Notes under the pieces: generated by a model
The model's input: the letters and a program-made list of their open reading frames with translations, nothing else
Database searches by the model: none
What the model was told of the DNA's origin: nothing
NCBI GenBank assembly: GCA_030628575.1
Contig: DAOVQR010000018.1
Location: 1-9,984, forward strand
DNA length: 9,984 nucleotides
Source of the DNA: a bacterium
GTDB lineage: Bacteria > Patescibacteriota > UBA1384 > JAMDBS01 > DAOVQR01
Direction of reading: 5' to 3'
Translations under genes and position numbers: made by a program
Shown: piece by piece, positions 5,132-9,984 of the stretch
Numbering within the stretch: position 1 is the first letter of the stretch
How the letters are laid out: the number at the start of each line of letters is the position of its first letter

Positions 5132-5716
5132 CTAATAACTAATGATAGCAATTGTTCCTTGGATATTAATATCATTTTTAGCAAATTCTAATTTATAATC
5201 AGGATCATAGATTTTCGTTGTTGCTTTTCCAGATTGGAAGAAAAGTTTAAACTGATTATTCTTGACAATTTCTACGACAAATTTTAATCCATTACCACGT
5301 TGTTCAGGGCTTCGGCCAGAGATTATTTCTGTAAAAGCAATTTCAAGAGCATCTAAATCATCTTTAGTTTCAGGTCTTACTTGTTTGATGCTTCTTTTAA
5401 CACCTTGTCCGCGATCTGCTAAGACAATGATCTTTTTGTTTAAATCATAAGTAAAGTAAATGCCTGGGGTATCGCGCCAATTACCTAAATTATGATCAAA
5501 TGAATTATTGCCAATTTCACCTGTAATAGCAATAAGAAGTGAAACAGTATCAATATTTTTTAATTTCTTTTTTAGTTTTAATCTTAAACTATCTAAACGA
5601 GCAATAAAAACATCTCGGGTTTCACAATAATAACTGGCTTTAAGGATGTTTTGTCCATCTTTTGATTCAAGCCATTTGTATGCAGTTTTAACCAATTTAT
5701 CATTTAATTGTTTCAT
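5132..5716 (-). CDS. GHKL-fold ATPase (histidine-kinase-like / anti-sigma-like), stand-alone
   Basis: A 194-residue protein dominated by a GHKL (HATPase_c) domain. The N-box is GEIGNNSFDHN (Glu67, Asn70, Asn71, Asp74, His75), the G1 box ADRGQGV (Asp101-Gly105), the G2 box RGNGLKFV (Gly141-Leu144), and the final strand is GTIAIIS. The first 55 residues are helical and polar; no His-phosphotransfer motif, membrane segment or sensor domain is visible, so it is not a conventional sensor kinase. It resembles the SpoIIAB/RsbW-type ATPases only in general plan. I chose the ATG at 5716 because a consensus-like promoter ends nine bases before it; the longer TTG start at 5746 would overlap that promoter. 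The STAS-like gene follows by 24 bp. The substrate and target are unknown. Confidence 0.82.
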   Translation of the reverse strand: MKQLNDKLVKTAYKWLESKDGQNILKASYYCETRDVFIARLDSLRLKLKKKLKNIDTVSLLIAITGEIGNNSFDHNLGNWRDTPGIYFTYDLNKKIIVLADRGQGVKRSIKQVRPETKDDLDALEIAFTEIISGRSPEQRGNGLKFVVEIVKNNQFKLFFQSGKATTKIYDPDYKLEFAKNDINIQGTIAIISY

Positions 5717-5725
5717 TATGCTTAA

Positions 5726-5754
5726 ATTATACTCTAATCTTGACAAATTGACAA
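5726..5754 (-). promoter_or_regulatory. Strong promoter for the ATPase/STAS-like cassette, near-leaderless
   Basis: On the minus strand -35 is TTGTCA (5749-5754) and -10 is a perfect TATAAT (5726-5731), with a 17-bp spacer. Only nine bases separate the -10 from the ATG, so the mRNA should start within about 0-4 bases of the start codon. A second TTGTCA at 5741-5746 is badly spaced for the same -10. Confidence 0.75.
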
Positions 5755-5814
5755 TTTTATGGTATTGTTTTCTATTAGCACTTTAAAAAACATTCAATGG
5801 AACCAAATTGATTA

Positions 5815-5838
5815 AATAGTTAATAGAATAGTTAATAG
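5815..5838. repeat. Perfect 12-bp tandem duplication
   Basis: AATAGTTAATAG occurs twice head to tail, and the second copy runs into the left end of 86-bp repeat copy 2. It could be a slippage product or a trace of the repeat's insertion. Confidence 0.7.
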
Positions 5839-5921
5839 GGGACGGTTCTCTTTTAACCTGAAGATTTACTAAATCATATAAATCTTACAGGATAAAACAG
5901 AATCCGTCCTTATTTTTTTTG
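5835..5921. repeat. 86-bp hairpin repeat, copy 2 (upstream of the ATPase gene)
   Basis: Second copy of the element at 4770-4855, same orientation, about 1.07 kb apart. This copy keeps better terminal inverted repeats: GGACGGTTCT on the left against AGAATCCGTCC on the right. It ends in TTA plus eight T on the plus strand. With copy 1 it brackets the ATPase/STAS-like cassette on both sides. Confidence 0.9.
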
Positions 5922-5963
5922 ACAAAAATTTACAATATTGTTTTTTGGGAAGATTTTGCTTTT

Positions 5964-5986
5964 TTCGCCGGTTGGCGGATTTTTTT
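5964..5986 (+). terminator. GC hairpin with T-tract just after def, facing the plus strand
   Basis: CGCC (5966-5969) and GGCG (5974-5977) around GGTT form a compact stem, extended by T-G and T-A pairs in plus-strand RNA, followed by seven T (5980-5986). In the def mRNA (minus strand) the hairpin is followed by A residues, so it is not an ordinary terminator for def. CCGCCAACCGGCG-type hairpins also occur as dispersed repeats. Confidence 0.4.
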
Positions 5987-5990
5987 ATCT

Positions 5991-6530
5991 TTAAGTTTTT
6001 TTAATGCCTTTCTTATCAACTCTACCATTCTTTGCTAAAGCTACGGGACGGCCATGGTCAGTAATTAATATTCCATCCAAATGATCAATTTCATGCAGGA
6101 GCACTCGAGCAAATAATCCTTTTGCCCGTATTTTTATTCGGTGTCCTTCTAGATCAGTTGCTAAAATATTAGCTTTAATTGATCTTTTAACTGGTACTTC
6201 TATGTTTGGTAACGATAAGCATCCTTCTTCCATAATGTCAGTTTCGCGGGATTTTTTTGTTATCTTGGGATTAATCAATATTAAAGTTGGAATAACTTCA
6301 TTATCTTTTAATTTTTTTAAGGTTTTTCCATTTGCATCTTCAGGTGGTTCATAGCCAGTAACAACCAATTTTATTGGTTTATCTACTTGTATAGCAGAAA
6401 GACCTACACCTTTGTTAACTTTCATAATTTTCAGCATATCATAAGCCAGTTGACGAATTTCTTCATCAACTTTGCGAACTTTATGAGATTTTTGCTTTAA
6501 TTTTTTATTAGGATAAGTCAGTATTTTCAT
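5991..6530 (-). CDS. def: Peptide deformylase
   Basis: Metalloenzyme removing the N-formyl group from nascent proteins; 179 residues. Motif 1 is GVGLSAIQ (41-48; the common form is GxGLAAPQ, so Ala to Ser and Pro to Ile are changed, with Gln48 kept). Motif 2 is EEGCLSLP with metal ligand Cys104. Motif 3 is HEIDHLDG with metal ligands His146 and His150 and catalytic Glu147. All catalytic residues are present, so it should be active. The segment EPPEDANGKTLKKLKDNEV (about 61-79) forms a polar loop, and the C-terminal tail is Lys-rich. The ATG at 6530 starts with MKILTYPNKKLKQKS, the normal family beginning. No Shine-Dalgarno is visible; the junction repeat directly precedes the start. It works with fmt, from which it is separated by the ATPase/STAS-like cassette. 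Confidence 0.96.
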   Translation of the reverse strand: MKILTYPNKKLKQKSHKVRKVDEEIRQLAYDMLKIMKVNKGVGLSAIQVDKPIKLVVTGYEPPEDANGKTLKKLKDNEVIPTLILINPKITKKSRETDIMEEGCLSLPNIEVPVKRSIKANILATDLEGHRIKIRAKGLFARVLLHEIDHLDGILITDHGRPVALAKNGRVDKKGIKKT

Positions 6531-6646
6531 AATGATGATATTAATATTAAATAAAAATGTCAGTGTTATAAATATTTATTATTAATGATACTAATTTTTA
6601 TCTATTCGTATCATTGGTTATCTTTATTTGTATCATTGGTATCATT
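6531..6646 (-). repeat. Gene-junction repeat spanning galE 3' end to def start
   Basis: On the minus strand it contains 9-bp units AATGATACC (6638-6646), AATGATACA (6629-6637) and AATGATACG (6607-6615), then inverted variants (TTAGTATCATTAATAAT) and ends ATCATCATT before the def ATG. Units upstream of the galE stop are read in frame as NDTNDTN, giving GalE a repeat-encoded tail. Confidence 0.75.
6535..6563 (-). promoter_or_regulatory. Candidate promoter for def
   Basis: On the minus strand -35 is CTGACA (6558-6563) and -10 is TATCAT (6535-6540), with a 17-bp spacer; each box has five of six consensus bases. Only four bases lie between the -10 and the ATG, so a transcript from here would be leaderless. 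AT-richness and the repeat units make a chance match possible. Confidence 0.4.
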
Positions 6647-7651
6647 AAACCCGTGAGGGTGCTGGCTGTGCCAGCGATATGCTGTTTCAATAATGCCTTC
6701 AATATTATCATATTTTGGCTTCCACTTCAATTCTTTTTTAGCGTTAGATGAATCTGCAATTAATTTTGCTGGATCTCCTGCCCGCCGCTTTCCATAATCA
6801 ACTTTAAAATCAACCCCAGATACCTTTTTGATAGCGTTGACTAATTCAAGATTGGAAAATCCTTTGCCTAGTCCTAAATTATAAATAAAATTTTTCTTTT
6901 TTGATTTGATTAATTTAAGCGCTTTGATGTGGGCATCTGCCAAATCTTCTACGTGAATATAATCACGAACACAAGTTCCATCTTTTGTTTTATAATCCTT
7001 GCCAAAAATAGTAAATTTATCACGTTGACCCAAAGCAGTTTGAATTATCAAAGGAATAATATGTGTTTCAGGATGGTGATCTTCACCAATTTCAGCGTTT
7101 TTAGATGCCCCAGCTGCATTAAAATATCTGAGAGCACAATAATTTAGATCATAAGCAATACTAAATCGTTCTAGAATTTGCTCAAACATTAATTTGGTTA
7201 GACCATAGGTGTTAACTGGGTTTTTGGAACTATTTTCTTTGATTGGTACTTTTTTGGGTTCACCATAGACCCCAGCCGAAGAGGAAAAAATAATGTATTT
7301 AACTTTATTTTTTACCATTGCGTCCAAAAGTAAAGTTCCCAGACAAACATTATTATAAATATACAATTCTGGATGTTCAACTGATTCTTTTACTTGGATA
7401 AATCCAGCAAAATGAATAACTGCTTCAATTTTTTCTTGTTTCATCAGTAAATTAAGTTTGTTGAAATCAGCTAGATTGGCTACTACTAACTTTGCTTTTC
7501 CGATGTTTTGATCAGAATTAATTTTATCAACTGCTTCACGATGACCATAACTTAAATCATCATAAACCACCACTTTATGTTTTTGTTTAACCAATTCTTT
7601 GACTGTGTGTGAGCCGATATAACCAGCCCCACCGGTAACTAGTATGTTCAT
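6611..7651 (-). CDS. galE: UDP-glucose 4-epimerase
   Basis: NAD-dependent SDR-fold epimerase interconverting UDP-glucose and UDP-galactose (or the N-acetyl forms); 346 residues. The Rossmann motif GGAGYIG is at 7-13, YDDLSYGH follows strand 2, FSSSAGVYG holds the catalytic Ser (about 125), and YGLTK gives Tyr149 and Lys153, matching the well-known E. coli numbering. DGTCVRDYIHVEDLADAH and RAGDPAKLIADSS are further strong family marks. The start has a good AGGAG six bases before the ATG at 7651. After HPHGF, the normal family end, the tail NDTNDTNKDNQ is encoded by a junction repeat. It lies 68 bp after the glycosyltransferase and probably supplies or adjusts its sugar nucleotide. Confidence 0.95.
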   Translation of the reverse strand: MNILVTGGAGYIGSHTVKELVKQKHKVVVYDDLSYGHREAVDKINSDQNIGKAKLVVANLADFNKLNLLMKQEKIEAVIHFAGFIQVKESVEHPELYIYNNVCLGTLLLDAMVKNKVKYIIFSSSAGVYGEPKKVPIKENSSKNPVNTYGLTKLMFEQILERFSIAYDLNYCALRYFNAAGASKNAEIGEDHHPETHIIPLIIQTALGQRDKFTIFGKDYKTKDGTCVRDYIHVEDLADAHIKALKLIKSKKKNFIYNLGLGKGFSNLELVNAIKKVSGVDFKVDYGKRRAGDPAKLIADSSNAKKELKWKPKYDNIEGIIETAYRWHSQHPHGFNDTNDTNKDNQ

Positions 7652-7661
7652 AATATACTCC

Positions 7662-7749
7662 TGATTCTAATGTTACTAATATTTAAACTAATACTACTAA
7701 TAATTATTTGTATTATTAGTTATTTTTTATTCGTAGCATTGGTATCATT
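7662..7749 (-). repeat. Gene-junction repeat spanning glycosyltransferase 3' end to galE leader
   Basis: On the minus strand it starts with AATGATACC (7741-7749) and AATGCTACG (7732-7740), read in frame as the NDTNATN tail of the glycosyltransferase. It then passes through the palindrome at 7687-7720 and continues as AAATATTAGTAACATTAG close to the galE ribosome-binding site. The tail end strongly resembles the element upstream of trmD. Confidence 0.75.
7687..7720. repeat. 34-bp near-perfect palindrome between glycosyltransferase and galE
   Basis: Arms of 17 bases, ACTAATACTACTAATAA and TTATTTGTATTATTAGT, pair at 15 of 17 positions around an AATAATTATT centre. It starts at the glycosyltransferase stop codon. 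No T-tract follows in the minus direction, so it is better viewed as the core of the junction repeat than as a terminator. Confidence 0.75.
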
Positions 7750-8901
7750 ATGCAAAGCTATTACTTTACTATATGCTTTAAGCATTGTTTTTGAAGTGGC
7801 CAAAAATGAATATTGTTTGGAAGTTTGTTTTGCCCCTTTTGATAATTTTGCAAGTAATTTTTTATCATCCAGTAGTTTTATAATTTGATTAACAAAATCA
7901 TCCATATCATCTTTTGCCACTAAACCGTCTTTTTTGTCAGTAATAATATCTCCTGTTCCTGGTGCATTGACAATTATTATTGGCAATCTGGCTGCCATAC
8001 CTTCAAGTAAGGTCAAGGGATGCACTTCGGATTTAGATGCCGTAACGTAAAATGTTGCCAAAGCCAGATAATTCTGCATAAATTTATAAGGTATAAAATC
8101 AGTGATAATTGCCTTGCCTTCTAAATTTTCATCTTTTACTAATTGCTGGAATTTATCAAGTTCCATGCCGCCACCAACCAGAAGAAGAGTTGTATTTGGC
8201 TTTTTTTCTAATACTTTTTTGAATGATTTAATAAGAAATGTTAGGTTTTTTTCTTCAGCAATTCGACCGGTAAATATCAAAACATCATTTTTGACATCAA
8301 TTTTATATTTTTTTCTTAATTTTTCTACTTCAATTTTTGGTACTTTTTTAGAAAATCTAGCCACATCAATGCCATTTGGCACAATCATAATCGGAGTTTT
8401 TACCCCATAAGATTGTAGTTTATCTTGAATTCCTTTGGCAGGAGCAATAATTAAATCAACCCGCTTGGTAAATCCTTTTATATAATTAATAATGCTTTTG
8501 ATGACAAATTTTTTAGAGATAGGAATATAATGAGCATATTGATCATATTGAGTATGATTGGTAAAAGTTATTGGAATATTGTATTTTTCAGAAGTATCTG
8601 CAGCCCGATCACCCATAATAAAAGGATGTTGAACATGAATAATATCCATACCTTTGGCAATTTTTTTTACCTCATCAGATAAGGGAAAAATAAAATGATA
8701 ACCACTTTTTCCCGGAAGCGCAAAAGATTTACAATGAATAATATTTTTGTCTTTTGGGTCATTTTTATGTCCTTTATATGTTGGACAAAAAATATATACT
8801 TCATGTCCCAATTTTTCCAGTCCCATTTTAAAACCAATAATAGAATTTACCACACCATTAAGTATTGGCTTGTAACATTCTGTAAAAATTCCAATTTTCA
8901 T
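7720..8901 (-). CDS. GT4-family glycosyltransferase, diacylglycerol glucosyltransferase-like
   Basis: A 393-residue GT-B fold glycosyltransferase of family GT4. The N-terminus MKIGIFTECYKPILNGVVNSI and the FTNHTQYDQYAHYIP block (about 113-127) resemble the 1,2-diacylglycerol 3-glucosyltransferase and related mannosyltransferase group, which makes membrane glycolipids. In the C-terminal domain, IVPNGIDV, TGRIAEEKN (211-219) and the EX7E signature (Glu292, Glu300, in SEVHPLTLLEG) show the nucleotide-sugar site. There is no signal peptide or membrane helix; such enzymes bind the inner membrane face peripherally. A strong AGGAGG lies four bases before the ATG at 8901. The C-terminal NDTNATNKK is repeat-encoded. 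With galE it suggests glycolipid or surface-polysaccharide synthesis. The exact donor and acceptor cannot be read from the sequence. Confidence 0.88.
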   Translation of the reverse strand: MKIGIFTECYKPILNGVVNSIIGFKMGLEKLGHEVYIFCPTYKGHKNDPKDKNIIHCKSFALPGKSGYHFIFPLSDEVKKIAKGMDIIHVQHPFIMGDRAADTSEKYNIPITFTNHTQYDQYAHYIPISKKFVIKSIINYIKGFTKRVDLIIAPAKGIQDKLQSYGVKTPIMIVPNGIDVARFSKKVPKIEVEKLRKKYKIDVKNDVLIFTGRIAEEKNLTFLIKSFKKVLEKKPNTTLLLVGGGMELDKFQQLVKDENLEGKAIITDFIPYKFMQNYLALATFYVTASKSEVHPLTLLEGMAARLPIIIVNAPGTGDIITDKKDGLVAKDDMDDFVNQIIKLLDDKKLLAKLSKGAKQTSKQYSFLATSKTMLKAYSKVIALHNDTNATNKK

Positions 8902-9007
8902 AAAACCTCCTTTTACACAAAACTACACAAAACAGAACACAAATCCACACATAATTTGTGGGGGCGTGTATTTCTGTGTTCACATTTGTGTGTATCTGTG
9001 TGTTTCT
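8902..9007 (-). repeat. CA/TG-rich repetitive leader upstream of the glycosyltransferase
   Basis: This 106-bp spacer is made of CACA-rich then TGTG-rich strings on the plus strand (CACAAAACTACACAAAAC ... CTGTGTTCACATTTGTGTG), so its halves are imperfect inverted repeats; a local hairpin is CCACA/TGTGG at about 8954-8970. Composition differs sharply from its AT-rich neighbours. The last 15 bases contain the AGGAGG of the glycosyltransferase gene. It could act as a structured 5' leader or be a dispersed repeat. Confidence 0.6.
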
Positions 9008-9016
9008 ATTATAACA
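9008..9016 (-). promoter_or_regulatory. Candidate extended -10 promoter for glycosyltransferase-galE
   Basis: On the minus strand TGTTATAAT is an extended -10 (TGnTATAAT) overlapping the priA stop codon. No good -35 lies 16-18 bp upstream. If used, transcription would start near 9001 and include the whole CA/TG-rich leader. Confidence 0.4.
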
Positions 9017-9984
9017 AACTTAGTGGGTCAATATCTACACTTGTACCATGTGGAAGAGATTCAACTATTTTTTTTATCTCTGATAACTGATAACTATTAA
9101 CTGATAACTTAATTATAATTTGATAGCGGTATTTTCCTCTAATTTTTTCAATAAAACATGGTATTGGCCCAATCAAATCAGCATGTAGCATGTAGCTTGT
9201 AGCTTGTAGCATTTTGTAAATTTTATCAATTTCTTTTTTAGCTTTAAATTTATCACAATGTTGATAAGTGATTTTAATTAGCCGCGAGAATGGGGGATAA
9301 TTATGTTTTTTTCGAAGTTTTAGTTCATCAGATAAAAATTGACCTAATTGATTATTTGTAAAATATTGATAAAAGTTTTTTTCTAGATTATATGTTTGGA
9401 TAATTAATTTATTTTTAGTCCTATTTATTAATTCAACGAGCGTGAAATATGTATTTTCTTCTGATTTGTAATCTGGTAAATTAAGCATATTATCAATATT
9501 AATAATTCCAACTAAGTCAGCATTTATTTCAGGATAACTAAATAACTTTTTTGTTCCAATAATAATGTCGTTAAGCTTGTAGCTTGTAGTATGTAGCTTT
9601 TTAGTGTCTTTATCTATCTTAAGAATTTTTGCTGTTGGAAATAATTTTTTAATAACAGAGAATACTTTATCAATTCCAACTCCAAGAGATATCAAATTCG
9701 TTCCTCGGCATTTTGGGCAAATAGCTGGAATATTAATCTTTTTATTGCAATGATGACAAACTAATTTTGTATGTTCGTGTTCAATTAAAGGTAAATTACA
9801 CCGAGAACATTTAAATTCGTATTTACAATTTCTACATATCATCATAGAACCAAAACCCTTGCGTGTTGTATATAAAATAATTTTTTGATTGCTATCCAAT
9901 GTTCTTTTTATTGCTTTTTCCAATTGCCAAGAAATTATTGATTTTTCTTTAGCTATATCCACCAATTCTATATTAATGTTCTGC
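9009..9984 (-). CDS. priA: PriA-type primosomal protein N', C-terminal part, degenerate helicase motifs (partial)
   Basis: C-terminal about 325 residues of a PriA-like replication-restart protein; the frame stays open to base 9984, so the N-terminus lies outside the window. Four zinc-binding Cys pairs are present (CRNC, CSRC, CHHC, CPKC), followed by GVGIDKVFSVIKKLFPTAKI, the LIIQTYN strand, LRKKHNYPPFSRLIKI and the C-terminal GPIPCFIEKIRGKYRYQI and VDIDPLSLL. The helicase motifs are unusual. GTQMLAKG-type motif V reads GTKKLFSYPEI, and the QVAGRAGR-type motif VI is replaced by LVELINRTKN, losing the arginine pattern needed for ATP hydrolysis. Three heptanucleotide arrays encode SYKL-, SYML- and SYQL-type inserts. 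It is probably a structural PriA-like protein rather than an active helicase. Confidence 0.88.
   Translation of the reverse strand, partial: QNINIELVDIAKEKSIISWQLEKAIKRTLDSNQKIILYTTRKGFGSMMICRNCKYEFKCSRCNLPLIEHEHTKLVCHHCNKKINIPAICPKCRGTNLISLGVGIDKVFSVIKKLFPTAKILKIDKDTKKLHTTSYKLNDIIIGTKKLFSYPEINADLVGIINIDNMLNLPDYKSEENTYFTLVELINRTKNKLIIQTYNLEKNFYQYFTNNQLGQFLSDELKLRKKHNYPPFSRLIKITYQHCDKFKAKKEIDKIYKMLQATSYMLHADLIGPIPCFIEKIRGKYRYQIIIKLSVNSYQLSEIKKIVESLPHGTSVDIDPLSLL
9081..9108. repeat. Heptanucleotide tandem repeat inside priA, array 1
   Basis: Plus-strand units TGATAAC, TGATAAC, TATTAAC, TGATAAC: four 7-bp units. In the PriA frame this reads KLSVNSYQLSEI, close to the protein's C-terminus. Confidence 0.85.
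9181..9208. repeat. Heptanucleotide tandem repeat inside priA, array 2
   Basis: Plus-strand units GCATGTA, GCATGTA, GCTTGTA, GCTTGTA plus a partial GCAT. It encodes LQATSYMLHA immediately before the conserved DLIGPIP segment. Confidence 0.85.
9575..9600. repeat. Heptanucleotide tandem repeat inside priA, array 3
   Basis: Plus-strand units GCTTGTA, GCTTGTA, GTATGTA and a decaying GCTTT. It encodes KLHTTSYKLND directly before the IIIGTKK strand (position of helicase motif V) and uses the same GCTTGTA unit as array 2, so one array may have seeded the other. Confidence 0.8.

Noticed and set aside
4770..5921. Two near-identical repeats as part of a CRISPR array
   Set aside because: Only two copies, about 1.07 kb apart with genes between them, and no cas genes; spacing and count do not fit an array.
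1852..6613. UGA recoding (genetic code 4 or 25)
   Set aside because: trmD stops at TGA (1852-1854) and galE at TGA (6611-6613), both near where the families end; read-through would run into the next gene.
9009..9984. priA as a pseudogene because of missing motif VI
   Set aside because: The frame is uninterrupted, and the zinc-binding cysteines and the C-terminal domain are conserved, so it more likely encodes a functionally altered protein.
1..9984. tRNA, rRNA or other structured RNA genes
   Set aside because: I saw no cloverleaf-like GGTTCGAATCC segments, rRNA-like stretches or known riboswitch cores on either strand by eye; a covariance-model scan could still find something.

Overview
This is an AT-rich bacterial chromosome segment in which every gene I can support lies on the minus strand, so the biological order runs from the right end of the window to the left. 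The compact layout, overlapping genes, abundant short repeats placed inside conserved genes, and Lys/Glu-rich tails on ribosomal proteins suggest a small-genome uncultured lineage, most likely Candidate Phyla Radiation (Patescibacteria, Parcubacteria-like). That placement is inference. TGA acts as a normal stop: trmD and galE both end at TGA where their families end, so the UGA-recoding lineages (codes 4 and 25) are unlikely.

Right to left: (1) the C-terminal half of a priA-type primosomal protein, with zinc-binding cysteines but degenerate helicase motifs (9009-9984); (2) a GT4 glycosyltransferase resembling diacylglycerol glucosyltransferases and a UDP-glucose 4-epimerase, galE (6611-8901); (3) peptide deformylase, def (5991-6530); (4) a two-gene cassette of a GHKL ATPase and a STAS-like protein with its own promoter (4844-5716), bracketed by two 86-bp direct repeats; (5) fmt (3743-4678); (6) an rpsP-khpA-trmD block (1852-3673) with a near-consensus promoter inside the 3' end of fmt; (7) a small Cys-containing conserved-type protein translationally overlapped with rplY/ctc (742-1802); (8) the N-terminal part of a MiaB-family tRNA methylthiotransferase (1-646).

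Functionally the window is mostly translation: initiator Met formylation and deformylation (fmt, def), tRNA modification (trmD, miaB), ribosomal proteins bS16 and bL25, and the RNA-binding protein KhpA. A priA-def-fmt order is known from other bacteria. Here it is split twice, by the sugar/glycolipid pair and by the ATPase/STAS-like cassette, and that cassette is the best candidate for an unusual system.

The second theme is repeats. Five heptanucleotide arrays sit in frame inside priA (three), fmt and miaB, and a nonanucleotide array sits inside trmD. A repeat built from 9-bp AATGATACN units occupies gene junctions upstream of galE, def, fmt and trmD; at two junctions it also encodes Asn-Asp-Thr-rich C-terminal tails. 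No intergenic stretch exceeds 300 bases; the longest (5717-5990) is filled by a promoter, a tandem duplication, an 86-bp hairpin repeat and a terminator-like hairpin.
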